From Macquaria australasica (lineage: Eukaryota > Chordata > Actinopteri > Centrarchiformes > Percichthyidae), in the NCBI GenBank assembly GCA_005408345.1, contig SEMN01000631.1:124001-188000 (forward strand): a DNA stretch of 64,000 nucleotides, in the 5' to 3' direction. The translations under genes and the position numbers were made by a program. Under the pieces are notes generated by a model. That model searched no databases. It was not told where the DNA came from and was given only the letters and a program-made list of their open reading frames with translations. This document shows, in pieces, positions 1 to 12,249 of this stretch (positions are counted from its first letter, which is position 1; every line of letters begins with the position of its first letter).

Positions 1-539
1 ACAGAAACAATAACAATATCAATAAAACAAGAAAAAGCAAAACAAGCCAAATATACAGATTAGAAAATAAGTGAAATTACTCAACATATAAAACAATAAA
101 CAATAGTAGCCTATAATAGAAACAAAAACAAAATTGACAAAATTGTCAAAATACACAGCAAAAAAAACAAATTGAAAACAATCAAAAAGCTTCCAAAACA
201 GCATTAACCTCAATAACATCTATGTTAGATTCATCAATTTTCATTTTAGTGAGTTTTTGAAAGAAAATCTACTTTTGGTCTGTCTGATGTTGGTGGGGAG
301 CAGAGGAAGCTCTATAAAGAACAGAATCATACAATTTGTTTGTGGATGTGGCACCACCAGAAAACTAGTGCTCACTTGATGTGTATTATACCTATGACAA
401 AAACCAGTATATACTATTTTTTTCACAAAAGAAGAGTGGTGTATTATTCCAAATGACATTCTGCATGAATAACAGAAGACAATATTTTATTTTAGCCTCA
501 ACAGTTAGCCATGATAATCTTTTATGCATCTCACACACA
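1..539. other. AT-rich stretch, no gene recognised
   Basis: Very AT-rich sequence with A-runs. Short open frames exist on both strands but show no domain, splice context or codon pattern that I recognise. The right part may be the eroded 3' end of the neighbouring minus-strand LINE, but no tail is visible. Confidence 0.5.
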
Positions 540-2403
540 CTAGCACGGGAAGAACAATGAAGAACTAATCTGGCTGCTCTGTTCTGTGCAATTTGAAGTT
601 TTTTTTAGATGTTTCTCAGCAGCACTTGACCAAATGACTGGGCAGTACTCCAAGTGTGACAGAGAAAGTGACCGAACAACGTCAATCATAACAGAAGATG
701 GAACAAATGCAGAACATTTCCTTGAAATTACAATGCCCTTACCCATCATTGAAACAATGTGATCAATCTGATCAAACCAAGACAATAAATTATCTAATTT
801 AACACACAGTAATTTGGTTTTAGTGACCTGCTCAACTGATATCCCATTTAAAGACAAATTGAGCGTAGTGGCGTTAGCAAAAATGTTCCTACTACCAAAT
901 ACAATACATTTTGTTTTGGCAATGTCCAATACTAATTTGTTCATTCTCACCCATTTAGTAATGCTATGCAACTCATCAGCATATATAACAACATTGGCAT
1001 TTTTAACAGCATATGGTAAATAATTTATAAAAATTGAAAATAAAAGTGAACCCCTTGTGGAACACCGCTAGATATTTTTTTGCTGTCAGATAAACTGCCA
1101 TTGAAAAACACTCTCTTCTACCAGAGAGGTAACTCTTCATCCAAGCAAGAGCTAAAGGTGAAACACCATAACATTTAAGTTTGGCAACAAGAATACTGTG
1201 GTCAATGACAGCAAAAGCTGCAGTACAATCCAAGAGCTCAGCACCAACTAGTTTCCTGTCATCCATATGTGTTAATCATTGATCAGTCATGTACTAATGC
1301 AGTACTAGTAGAGTGCCCTGGTTTATAAGCATGCTGTGCTTTTGTAAGTAGTCCATTTCTACTAAAATAATTTAACATTTGATTAAAAATTATTAGTATA
1401 CTAATGGGTCTATTATTGGAGCCAGTAAAACCTGCTTTTGCATCTTTGGGAAAAGGTATGATTTTCTACTTTTTCTAAAGCTCTGGACAAGTCCCACTGA
1501 GTAAACATCTATTAAAAATATGAGATATTGGTTTGGAAAGCAGCTTAGCTCCAATTTTAAAAATGAAACCATCCAGCTTATTTATACCAGGAGATATGTC
1601 CTTTGAAAGAGGGAGCAACATATCCTCAACTGTGTCTTGGTTAACCTGAAAACAACTTGTTTTATCCCTCATAATACTATTAACAATGTTGCATGTTAAA
1701 TTGACAATCTAATTGCATGCAAGATCTTAAGCTGTCTACTTTGTTGATAAAGAAGTTGTTAGCTACATCATATCGGCTGGTGATGAACTGACCTGCGCAT
1801 TCTTGAGAACTGCCTGACTTCTTACACATTTCATTTAAAGTCTTCCATAATTTTTCACAAACATTTATGGAGCTACAAAGTTTTTGTTTAAAATATTCTT
1901 TCTTTTTGATGTAATTTAACTTAGTAACCTTATTTCTCAACTTACAATAAAGGCTTCTATCTGAACCCCCCCCCCCTGATTTTATGAGCAGCTACCTTGG
2001 CTTTGTCTCTTTGAAGCATTAAAGATCTCAACTCATCATGAATCCATGGTACACTACTGCACATTACAGACCTTTTTCTAAGTTGAGCGTGCTCATCCAC
2101 CAACCTTACTAATTTGTCCATGAAATTTTTCAAAGCAATATTTACATGATTTACATGATCATTAACAAATGAGTCAACAGTAAATGACCTGCGGTAAACA
2201 ATCTTAACTCCAGACTTGGACATTTTAGTCTTTTTTGTTAAAGCAATCAAATTATGGTCACTGCATCCCACTGCCACCAGTACTGCCTGTGAACACAGCT
2301 CATGTACGTTAGTGAAAATATTATCAGTACAGTTTGAATTATTAACACCACCAATAGTTGTAAAATTCTTGTACGCTGAGTTACCAGGCAACAGCTTGGG
2401 CAT
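540..2403 (-). pseudogene. Decayed non-LTR retrotransposon ORF2 (endonuclease end plus reverse transcriptase)
   Basis: Read on the minus strand, five broken frames follow in the order of a LINE ORF2. First comes the end of the AP-endonuclease, with the block SDHNLI near 2270. A linker with PWIHDELRSLM follows near 2040, then the reverse-transcriptase start (SPGINKLDGF, near 1590). RT motif A appears as LLDCTAAFAVIDHSIL near 1220, with Ala in place of the usual Asp. The C-terminal block HLEYCPVIW lies near 640. The YADD box has become YADE near 980. With many frameshifts and two catalytic-site changes it cannot be active. The motifs suit the Jockey/CR1/L2/Rex1 group; I cannot name the family. 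It is unlike the L2 copies elsewhere in this window. Confidence 0.72.
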
Positions 2404-4090
2404 ATAAATTTATAAAAATTTCATTTTTAAAGGTCCTGTTTAGTCAATAAAATCATTCAACTTAATATAGCAACATTGTCCACAATGAAGACTTAAAAAG
2501 CAAAAAGCATTTTCCCCATAGACCACCATTGTAAAAGAGACATCTGTAAAACTGTTGACAGGACACCTGGAACTGCAAACAAAGTCAATAATGACTCTTT
2601 TCTATTATTTTCCTCGAGCCGAGAAAAGCGATTTAAAAATCTGTGACTGGGTCGAGTGGGAACTCGCGGGCAGAGCCAGCGGGAGAAACACTACTGTGCA
2701 TATTCAATGGTCCGCATACCCCTGAAGCTAGAAACCTTTTTGGCTTATGTGCCAGGCAAGCAATTCTTACTTACTTTATTGAATACAAAAGTTCAAACAG
2801 GTCATTAGTCCATGACAATACCACTGAGAACATGACTGCCACAAATACTCATTAAAGAAAATAACTGAAATCAGAAAGTGAAATAATGAATACATTTTCA
2901 CTATTAATAAGTCTCAAGGATTTTAAAAAGCCAGCCAAATTAGTTTTTAAATTCTTCATTTTTTTTGCTAGCAGAGTCAAAGTATTTACAAGATATTCAA
3001 CCTCCATTTCATTAGAATACATTTGTTCAAAATACTTCTTTCTTTGCAGGGATATTGTATAAAGGCAATATTATGTCCATGAATAGATACAAGTTTACAA
3101 TTAATTACAATTCTTCCTCAGCATTGATGAGCTGTATAGCAGAGTGTGCAGCCATGTTTGGTCTATGCCGTTCTTCCAGTAACACTGTTGACTTCTTGCT
3201 TCTTTACAGAATGTATTGTTTGTACGCCCCCTGGTGTTCAGAGAACACAGCAACAGATAACGCGTTGAGCATAAACTGTGCCCGCCTCTATGAACGCAAG
3301 CTCTTGTGTCTGTGGAGGCCCATGCCTCTGTGTGTTGTGTGAGCATAAACAAAACCTTTGTTTATGACACACCCAGTATTTCATTTTCAATGACTTTTTT
3401 TGTATGCGATGCGTAGTGAAATCAATGGATTGGAGACTGATGTTTGCCATTTGAGAGTTCCCTGAAATAGGCTAGCTTGTAACTGTTTTCTAAACTAAAC
3501 TCAACTCACTAGTAACTCGCAACTTAACTAATTTAAAAGTTAATACTTATGTTATTTACTTATAAACTCTTTCTTTAAATATTTTCTAGAAGATATATAT
3601 TAATATGTTGCTATAGCCTATAAAGAAAATACAGTTGCACCAGCAGGGATACAGTAGTGTACAGAAGCTGTTTTCATGGTAGAGCGCTCTGCAGAGCGCA
3701 TGTCTGCCTGTCTATTCACATGAGGTACACCGTGTCCTAACAGCAAGCGAGCGTCAGACTATCGCGTTGCATCGGACGTTCTTTGTCGACACTCAATCCT
3801 TAAAATATGCACTTTTGTTACGTGTTGTAAACAAGACGATCAGCTGTGCGCTCGAGATCAGACTGGAGACATAACCACTCAAGTAAAAGATTTGTGAGTT
3901 GCTATTTTCCTACATTTCTTTACTGGAAATGACATACAATATAGGCAACAGCAGATTGATAAGGCTACTCCAGCTTAGCTAGAAACTTCCAGGTCCCTGG
4001 CGATCTCCCTCCATCCAGCTGCCACCTTAATTAGGTTTTTGTAGTTAAATGAGGAAGTATCATATAGACTGCTCATTTCAACTTCATGAA
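2404..4090. other. Intergenic, nothing firmly recognised
   Basis: No frame here has recognisable domains. A perfect 16-bp palindrome, GCGCTCTGCAGAGCGC, lies at 3684-3699. It is followed by a locally CpG-richer stretch (3700-3870), which could be an old promoter or transposon end. The opposing short frames at 3055-3450 look like chance. Confidence 0.4.
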
Positions 4091-4165
4091 GATAACTGAG
4101 ATAACCCTGAGATAACTTTGTTATGATATGGCGCTATATAAATAAAACTGAATTGAATTGAATGA
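4091..4165 (+). repeat. L2 LINE 3' terminal fragment
   Basis: The sequence GAGATAACTTTGTTATGATA, then GGCGCTATATAAATAAAACT and ATTGA repeats, matches the 3' terminus of the longer L2 copies in this window (33540-33606; reverse complement at 18065 and 30721). Severe 5' truncation is normal for LINE insertion. Confidence 0.75.
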
Positions 4166-4700
4166 ATCAGCCCTTCCTCGTCCATGATGCAACACTTTCA
4201 ACACAAGTGACAGGAATAAACATTAAAAAATAAATAAATAAAGTTTAGCTCAAAACGGTGCGTTGCACAGCACTGCATCACTTGCAGCCTGTTAGGACAC
4301 CTCCTGAGGACAAAATTCAGGACTGTTCACGTCTATTCATTTTGAAGGAGCAACAGCCTATGGGGAAACTCCAACACTCAACTTACCAATGGTGTAACTT
4401 CATCACTCACTCACTCACTCACTCAGTAAGTCAGGAACAGCCTCTACCCATTTTGACAGGTGGAGGCTTTTTCTAGAATGCTGCAACATTATACTCATTT
4501 ACACACCATCTAAGAAAATTTGTTGGCAGGCTTGTACTCTCAACAATGATAAGCACTTGCAGTCATCAAAGACTTGCAAAAGACAGGGTTGTTGGCAAGA
4601 GACTGGGGAGGGGATGCAGCAGGGGAAGGCTATGACATCTGGCTTTTCACCCTGCCTTTAAGTGTGGACATTTGAAGCAGCCAAAGAGCTATTGCCTTTA
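4166..4700. other. No gene; short TCAC microsatellite
   Basis: A (TCAC)n run of about five units lies at 4405-4425. Nothing else is recognised. Confidence 0.45.
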
Positions 4701-4918
4701 AGGTGCTTTCAGACAGTGTGCGGCTGCTGCACGTCAACATAGATGGCAATGTTGGTGTTCTGTATTTTGAAACAGTGACAGCAGGGCACAACTCCAGGGT
4801 TGGAATGCAGAGCTCTGCATGTTCATGAGAGCGGCAGCCGCCTTCCCTCTCCGCTGCTGTGTTTACATGGAAAGATATGGAGGCAGTGGCAATAACTGCG
4901 CACTGTCTGAAAGCACCT
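4701..4918. mobile_element. MITE-like element with terminal inverted repeats
   Basis: The left end (4701-4718, AGGTGCTTTCAGACAGTG) is matched perfectly in reverse complement by the right end (4901-4918). This gives a 218-bp element with 18-bp or longer terminal inverted repeats and no coding capacity. The flanks (CTTTA and CAGAT) show no clear target-site duplication, so the superfamily is unassigned. Confidence 0.65.
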
Positions 4919-5522
4919 CAGATGTTGACAACACATTGTACACATTAGTTATACTGGGGCTTTAGCTGAGTGTGGTGTGAAAAGCCCTGAAATGTAAACC
5001 CCTTCTCTATAGAAGCACAGTAAACAGGAAATCACAGTGGAATAGAATAATCAGTATGAGGGAAAGAACAGTAGCCTACACAGAACAGTAAATTTGAACG
5101 CTTCATCATACTGACTCTTATAACACATTGATTTAAAAATTTCACACATTAGAGAAGGACATCAGGTTGGATATGCCCTTTAAAATAATTATCATACATG
5201 ACCAGATTTAAAAGTGGTCTAAGAGAATCTAAATCCTTCTCAATCAACCATACATTCAAGTGACTTATTTTCTCAGCCTTTCTCCATCATTGACTTTTGA
5301 ATGTGGTAAGACATCCATGAAGTGAGTGAAGCTCTGTGTTGTGCAATCTTCACCATAATAAATCTGTCTGCAGCCTTGAACTTTCAGGTGACGTCAGTGG
5401 CACTATTGTCATTCCACACATCAACAGTCTGAATACTTGAAAGTAAAAAGAAATGATTCTTACCTGCGCAAATACCAAAAAATATCAAAGACCAGTGGCT
5501 GCTCACAATAGGATGTGCTGTC
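4919..5522. other. Intergenic, nothing recognised
   Basis: No frame or repeat that I can name. It leads into the candidate promoter at 5523-5617. Confidence 0.4.
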
Positions 5523-5617
5523 ATTGGCTGTGTGCTTCCTGCTTTTCAGCTGCCATAGGCTAGCCTTTCACTATTATCTGACGTAGGCTATATTAATCTT
5601 CACTCGCTCCTTTCATC
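5523..5617 (+). promoter_or_regulatory. Candidate core promoter (inverted CCAAT, TATA box)
   Basis: An inverted CCAAT box (ATTGG, 5523-5527) lies about 92 bp, and a TATATTAA box (5589-5596) 29 bp, upstream of an initiator-like TCAGTC whose A is at 5618. This spacing is that of a classical RNA polymerase II core promoter. The first clear plus-strand gene downstream is ankrd34b, so I infer it drives that gene. Transcript data are needed; a transposon-derived promoter is the alternative. Confidence 0.45.
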
Positions 5618-5742
5618 AGTCACTCCCCGGCACGGATGTCTGCTCTCCCTACTGGTTTCTTCTCAGCCTGTACACTGACCTATCAACTGGAGGGGACCTG
5701 CAGTTTGAACCGCTTTCACAATAAACAATGAGACACATTGAG
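5618..5742 (+). other. Candidate noncoding first exon with strong splice donor
   Basis: The exon would run from the predicted start at 5618 to the consensus donor GAG|GTAAGT (intron from 5743). An ATG at 5728 opens five codons before the donor. If joined to the acceptor at 14434, that frame continues for seven more codons and stops before the ankrd34b ATG, forming a 12-codon upstream ORF. This is inference from splice signals only. Confidence 0.4.
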
Positions 5743-8435
5743 GTAAGTTTGTGAACATACCAACAATAACCTGTAGTGTAGAAATTAGTGTTATTTTCTT
5801 CACTACAGTTGTGCTTTGAAAAAAGTTAGTTTCTGCATTGTATGTGCCATAGATTTCCCCTAATTGTCCATAAGTTAAGGTAAGAATTATTTAATAATGA
5901 CACTAGAAATATTAATATTAAATAAAAGCAGACACCTCAGCACACTCAAGTTTGGATAAATTCATCTTGAATTACTTTATTTGTAACAGTATATCTTCAT
6001 CTTCATCCTACTGCATTTTCAGTGTTTATGCCATGCAACAAGTTATCAGTGTGGATGTTTATTCTGGGTTTTTGTGTGAAAGTGTAAGAGACAACATTGT
6101 ATATAACTGACACAGACATATGATATCTGTTTTTATATAATAGACACAGTAAGTGGACATTGTTTAGAATATGTTTATGTACTGGAAGACGGGCAGCAGA
6201 AGATTTTGATTAAATTTGTCCTTGTACTGTTATTTTTGTGCTGTTTGGAGAAACATTTTTCATTCCTTTCAAGTCATATTTGGAGCTGTGTTTCTGTGTT
6301 GAATTGACAGCATATTCCAGGGCTACCTGTGACTAACTGGATTACTTATGTTAGGCATTGCTCATAGCCTTCCACTTGACTACATCTGTAAGTAGCTCTT
6401 AACACATACCTATACAAACATATAAAGCATCAGATTGTCATAATATCTCAGTCTCTACTTGGGAGCATGGAATGAAGAAAAGTGTCTGCCCTTTACATGT
6501 GGAGTGATAAAATGTTAAGGAATGACATTTTCTCTGCTGCCTCTCTCATTAGCTATTCTGTCTGTGTTTGTGCTGGTTGAAGGCCAGGCCTGACCCCTCA
6601 AAGAAGCGCAGATGGGGGTTTGAACGTCACCCTGCAGAAAAGGCTGCTAACAGAGGTTAAAACCTCCTGCTCGTCACACACCCATTATAGAGCTCCCAAA
6701 TGAACAATTACAGCATTGTACAAATTGCTTTATTTAGTATTGCACATCCATAAAGTTAGGGGACTCACAAGAGACAGATAAAAAGAAAATGGTCAAAATC
6801 TGTTGCAGCGGAGGCCTAGATATTTTTAGTTGCTAGTATAGGTCAAGTTCCAAAAATGTTTGGTTCTAACATTTTCCTACATACAATTTACATTTTATGG
6901 TACTTGATACTTCTACTCCACTACATTTCAGAGGGAAATATTGTAGTTTTTACTCCAGCACTTTATAGTTATTGATTACTTTGATAATCGTTTTGTGTGT
7001 AAAATCTTAATCTGCAACTTCTAAAATATGATGCAATGTTATAGATTAAACCAGTTATAGGTTAAAACAGTAAAATATTGCTTACATGCTAGTGCATTCA
7101 TGATAATAATCCAATAATATAATATCTACATGTATGATATTATAAAACAAGCCTTTATGCATAATTTGTACTTTTGATACTGTAAAGCTGCACTGGTTCA
7201 ATATTTTTTAACTGCAGTTCCCCTCAACTCTATGGAGCTTTTAGCCTCTCTGTTAGGTCACTTGTTTTTACGGCCCAGAAACTGCTCTCATCAACCTTGT
7301 TTCTGGCTGCAGCATTCGAATATTACTTTTCTAAATTACATGGAAGTAAAATATCAGGACTTTTTTTGATTGATGAAAATGTTTGTTTGATGTTTGATTT
7401 CTCACCATAGCTTCAGCGCAAGTCATTTGCCTGTGTTATAGCTTGCAGTCTTTCGGGACTTGTGAAACGTGTGTGCGTGAGCAACAGACGTGTGCAGAGG
7501 GTGATACCACAGCCACAATTGCGATTCATTTGGTATAATGCTCTTGACCCGAGGGTGATAGGCACAGGTTCACTGAAGTTAAATAAAACTTTTAAAAAAT
7601 CCTCTTTCTCTTCTTGATGTTTACAGTTGAAGAGAGCTCTGTCCTTTCCTTTTGGTCAAGATCACTGAAGATGATGTATAATTTGTCAAACTCAGTGCGA
7701 GAAGGCAAAACATTTTATTGACAGGCTAGTCTTTTGTTTGGACGTTGTGAGGTGTTCAGATGCTGCGTCGGTTATCTTCCGTGATGACACACTATACAGA
7801 TCATCATTTTTGTTCCAGACGCCCCATGTCTGTCATTAGGCCATCATCGGGCTGATATTGTGTTGTCTGATCTTGGCACGAGACCCACACAACCCCTCTA
7901 ATGTACCCAGACTTAGATAATGTCCAATCCCCCTACATCTGTCAGATCCTGTTTGAAAAAATTGGTCTCTTGTTAGGCTAGGCTACAGTCAAATCATGAA
8001 CTGAAGTACAGTTATATGTCACAGTGTGTACACTGAAAAGTACATTTCAACACTTTTACTTATTTATATAATTTCTTCTCAGCTGTATTTACGTACACAC
8101 TTTACACCCTACTGACACACACACCAACGCAGTTAAAATAAGTCATCGGTCACAGCTTCACAGACTTGGATGAGAGAAACACAAGGCCACACACACAATA
8201 AGCTGCAGAAGTGAATACAGGCAGTCCAGGAGAGGATGACGAACACATTGTGTTCTTATGTCTGAAGCTGGAAGGATGAAGGAACAGAAGCAAAAGCAAT
8301 TCATTGATTTTCAGATTTTTGAAAATGCATTTCTCTTTCCTCCCAGGCAGCAATGGGTGTGCTATGAATTCTGAGACGTTAACAATAGATCTATGTCGTG
8401 AGTGCGCAATAGTCACCTATTTAAATGTTGTTGCT
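5743..8435. other. Presumed first intron of ankrd34b, no coding features
   Basis: No coding frame is supported. Apart from the MITE-like fragment at 6885-6990 the sequence is unrecognised, with AT-rich patches near 7000-7200. Confidence 0.35.
6885..6990 (+). repeat. Fragment of a common fish nonautonomous repeat
   Basis: The text CTTCTACTCCACTACATTTC followed by GAGGGAAATATTGTAG is characteristic of a repeat that is very abundant in percomorph genomes (hAT-like, from memory). Another part of what looks like the same family is at 19634-19760. Confidence 0.5.
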
Positions 8436-8437
8436 AT

Positions 8438-8512
8438 GGATACCATCCATCCATTTTCTAATCTGCTTTCCCTGGTCAGGGTCAAGAATGGGCTGGAGCC
8501 TATCCCAGCAAA
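8438..8512 (+). repeat. Fragment of a dispersed fish repeat
   Basis: CATCCATCCATTTTCTAATC, GGTCAGGGTC and CTGGAGCCTATCCCAGC, spaced as here, form a phrase found in many fish genomes. Only a short fragment is present and I cannot give its family. Confidence 0.45.
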
Positions 8513-8744
8513 GGGGCTGCATCCTTCAAAGCTGCATTTGAAGTTATAATGTATCACAAGGCTGTCCCAAGGCTGTCCCATTTCAAATGTTCTTTCAAAG
8601 GCGGCCGAGAAATGCAGCTTTCTTTTCCCAGATTTGGCAGATCCAACGGCTGGATCCTTCACAGGCCAACTTATCCCAAGATTCATTGCGTGCCGGTGAT
8701 GATTGGATTTTCCAAAAACAGAATACAGCGCCCCCAAATGTACC

Positions 8745-11040
8745 ATTAACTGTGGCCGAGGAGGATTACACTTTTAAATGTAAGTATGGGGTTTCAACTC
8801 ACTCTAATAACTAACAATACAAATGTTAAAAAATCCTAAAACCTCAAATTTTCGCTAAAATGATAGGCTAAGTTACATGACATTAGTGATGCTAACTGAC
8901 GTTGCTAACGTTAGCTAGCCAGCTAGTTACTTGGAGCCGCTACACTTAGGTTACTGCAGCTCAGCTGCCCGCATGTGGCCTAAATTACAGCCTTTGAAAG
9001 TAAAACCTTTAAAGCCTTCACTTTCAAACTTAAGATGTTCAAAGGTTGACTTGTCTTACCAAGATTGTGGCAATTGTATAGATAATATATACTAATTTTA
9101 AGTACATAAATGGACCAAGCTTAAATATCACTTTCAAAGTCCAGTACATATGTTGGGATTGATTACACGGCTAACCTGAACTTGGTTATTTTGCTACTTA
9201 AGTTACTTTTGTTTGGTGTTTTGTACTAAAACTTACTCTAACATTTTGTTTTGTTTTAGCGAGCAAGGAGCATACTGCTCAGTTCATTAAACTGAGGGGG
9301 AAAAATGATCACCTCTTCACCGGGGCCAAGCATTTGGCTAGCGTAGCTTGGAGGTAAGACAACAATAGTCCATTTGTAATATCTCCATTTGACCATCTTG
9401 TGCTTAAAAGGTGCTATATATGAGATATTAAACATTAATATAGCAGCAAACAACTATTTGCTATGTAAAGATATAGTGGAGTAATGGCGTCCTGAGCAGA
9501 GAAGTCACACTCCCTCTGTGTGTTGTGCTCTGAGTGTCTTTGGTCTTTGTTTTGGTAGATGGTCTGGCCGCGTGTCCATGTGAGTCCCTCTCCACGTTTA
9601 TAAAGAGAATGAGAGAGTGACAAGATGGCAGAGTTCGAAGCTTTCCACTGAAGGCATTCACATTCAATTGAAACCATCAAACTTTAGCTACCTAAAGCAT
9701 ATTTTACTTGATGTTTCAGGTAGCTAGCAGGATCGCTACCAAGCTAATAATTATGTTACATGGATTTAGGTCACTTGGCAGATTGAAGGAATAGCTCCTA
9801 GTGAGCAACGGCAGGCACCGACTGTGTTCAGACAGCCTCTGACTGAACTGCACTCACCAGAGACTCAGGTGAGTCTCTTTCTTTCTGTTATTTCCCTCCA
9901 GTTTCTCTTCTTCCCTCTTTTCCCCCTCTCCTCTCTGTACGTTCATGATGTAAAGTACATTTCCCCTCCAGTCAGTTGTCAACATGGACGAAGAGAGACT
10001 ATTTACATTATAACACCAAAAAATAAACTCTGAGCTCTCTTCCCACTGGTTAACGGCTCTGGATCAGAGCAGAATCCGGCGTGACTCCGGGTTTTTATTC
10101 CTCCAGAAGCTCCAGCTCTGCCCCTGGCTCTCTCCTCCAGAGCTCCCTGGCGCTCAGCAGCTGTCTGTCGGTGAGCAGCAGCTCTGTCCCTCCATTCCGC
10201 TCCTCCTCCCCACACAACATGCTGCAAACCCCCGCGATTTACTATTACTATTTATTTATAGACTATTTATAGAGCGTTTTGGTGAGTTTTATTTTGTTTC
10301 TGTCCAGTTTGAATGAAGTGTGTTTTACAATGATCTGCGAGGTAAAATTACTGTTTTTGTTGATGGAGTCTGGTGGTTTTGAGGAGAGCGATGTAATGGC
10401 TGTTTCTGGGTAGGGGGGAGGTATGACCAATGTGCTCATTTGTTTTGGTCTGAGATGCAGGTGCTCTAGTGCAACATCTAGTAGCATCGAATATCATATA
10501 TAGAACCTTTAAGGTTACAGTTAAATTAGCCCTCATCCTATACAAAGCTGCTGACTACCTTGCAAGCAAAAAAAAAAGATTTTAAATTGAAATTATTTTT
10601 GTTTTTCATGCAAGTTAATAAACACATTTGCTGTTGTAGTTGGTGTTAACTGCCGTGATTGATCTCCTCTGCCTTAGGATTGCAAGTGTCCAGGGTCAGG
10701 AGAGGGTGTGAGTGGGAATCCCACTGCTGCAGCTTGGCCGTGGTTTGTCCTCGTGGATGAAGTGTTGGGACAGAGGCATTCCACCACCACCCCTGTCCTA
10801 ATTGCCTCCATCCCTGAGGACACACCAGGGACAAGTACAGCAGTAGGTGACCAGGAAGAGGAGGAGGAGGAGGAGGATGAAAGCCAGCCAGAGCAAAAAA
10901 AGAGAAAGAGAGAGAGGATGAGCTTCTTCAAATAATTAAGGAAGACATGAGGATGCAAAGAGAGAGGAGAGCAGAGCACAGGAGAACAGAGAGAGGATGG
11001 ATAGGCAGTTCTCTCTACTCAAGATATTTGTTGAAAAATA
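8745..11040 (+). pseudogene. Broken SANT/Myb-like accessory gene of a PIF/Harbinger transposon
   Basis: Three exon-like pieces remain. The first ends at 8779 (donor GTAAGT at 8780; peptide EEDYTFK). The second is 9260-9353, with a good acceptor and GTAAG donor, encoding HTAQFIKLRGKNDHLFTGAK, which resembles the start of a trihelix/SANT-like DNA-binding domain. The third starts at 10678 after a TTAG acceptor and encodes WPWFVLVDEVLGQRHS, an acidic Glu run and a basic KKRKRE patch. Its C-terminal helix DELLQIIKEDMRMQ is in another frame, so there is a frameshift near 10910. The exon completing the domain is not visible between 9354 and 10677. Such proteins accompany HARBI1-type transposases, and one lies nearby on the opposite strand. 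A domesticated cellular gene is possible but the breaks argue against it. Confidence 0.55.
9354..10677. other. Insertion-rich interval, no supported gene
   Basis: A further donor-like site CAG|GTGAGT occurs at 9867-9869. A GC-richer, probably repetitive block spans about 10080-10510 and includes the phrase GTGCTCTAGTGCAACATCTA near 10460. Open frames here are Ser/Ala/Pro-rich on both strands and look fortuitous. Confidence 0.35.
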
Positions 11041-11855
11041 AATTAATTCATTAAAAAAAGTAATTGTTAAATACATTGTTTATTTCAACTATTTTCAACA
11101 TAAGAAGTAAAGGATGTGTGCAGGTCCTTAAAAAGTCTTAGATTCAATTTCATAAATATTAGGCCTTAGAAAATGTTTCAGTGTGTATTTTTGTTTAGTT
11201 GAGCAGGGAGTCCCTGGTGGTGCTGCTGGACTTGGATGGGCTGACACAATAAAGACCCTGGTGTCCTCTGTCAGTGGGACATCATCTGGGGTGGTCTCCA
11301 GAGTGTGTTTGGGGATGCATCTCTCCACTGTATGTTTGCAGGGCTGAGCCAATCGACACTGCCATTGTCACTAAATGTTTTCAGATAGAGGCAAGAATAA
11401 AAGACAAGAAATCTCGCCACAAAATATTTAATTAACCATTCTCTGCCACATCTTCTTCAGGCTCATCCTCTGGGGCCACGGGATGATCTTCACTGGTTGT
11501 TCCACCCAGCAAGAGCTGAATAAAACACCTGCTGATACAAGCACCAGCGTTCCATCCAACACCACTGGATGCAACTGATTCATTCTTGTCATATGGTAGG
11601 AGAGCGCTGAAGAGGAAACACAACAACAAGCTTACCTTGCGAGGCAGCTGGATTCGCAAGATCACAAGATCACGTGCGTCAGCTCTGGTTTGGTGTCCAC
11701 CAACTCCTGAGAAAAGTATCGGCTGTTTAACAAAGACTGAAGCCCGGACCCTGCTGGATCGGAGCACAGCTTTGGCCCCTGTCCTCAGACATCCCCACGA
11801 AGGCCACCCCTCTTCCTTACCGGACCGCTGGTGTCCCACTGCTGTTATGCTGCGG
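11041..11855. other. Interval between transposon relics, no supported gene
   Basis: A 150-codon minus-strand frame (11432-11884) ends in an acidic tail. It overlaps an equally good plus-strand frame and shows no known motif. It may be the eroded 3' part of the Harbinger transposase unit, but I cannot show this. Confidence 0.3.
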
Positions 11856-11856
11856 A

Positions 11857-12235
11857 TTGTTCCGTGGATATTTGTGGGGTGCACTTTGCTTCTCCTTCAC
11901 TGGACACCCGGCTTCTGCTAACGCTAGTTTCATGCTAGCTTCGTGCCCGGCTTCGCCCATGCTGCCGCTGCACTCCACCTTAAATTTTCATAGACACGAC
12001 AACCTTCCGCGGCCGGACTGCATCGACACCCTACATGGAGCTGGCATACTTTGCAGAGGCCATCCTCTACACAGAGGCTCTGGCCGAGGATTTTCTTACA
12101 ACTTTACGTCACCAAACTCCATACCATCTCTGTGGTCTCGTCGTACACCAACTTCCTCATTACATCATCACAACAAACAACACATGAATCTATCCAACCT
12201 CCGTCCTAATCTCTTACTTTATTTGAAAACAATGT
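11857..12235 (+). pseudogene. LINE 5' fragment (start of an ORF2-like frame)
   Basis: The frame contains DTLHGAGILCRGHPLHRGSG and NFTSPNSIPSLW, which I associate with the leader of ORF2 in a fish LINE group. No catalytic domain is present and the fragment ends near 12235. Identification is from memory of similar fish sequences and is moderate at best. Confidence 0.4.
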
Positions 12236-12249
12236 ATATTAAAATACTT

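Noticed and set aside
3684..3699. Perfect palindrome as a regulatory site
   Set aside because: Palindromes of 16 bp can arise by chance or from transposon ends; no gene start or second site is nearby.
10003..10272. Ser/Ala/Arg-rich frames on both strands
   Set aside because: Low-complexity composition in a GC-rich repeat-like block; no motif.
11432..11884. 150-codon minus-strand frame with acidic tail
   Set aside because: Overlapped by an equally long plus-strand frame, with no motif and no link to a recognised gene.
11586..11921. 111-codon plus-strand frame
   Set aside because: Mutual shadow of the previous frame; no recognisable domain.
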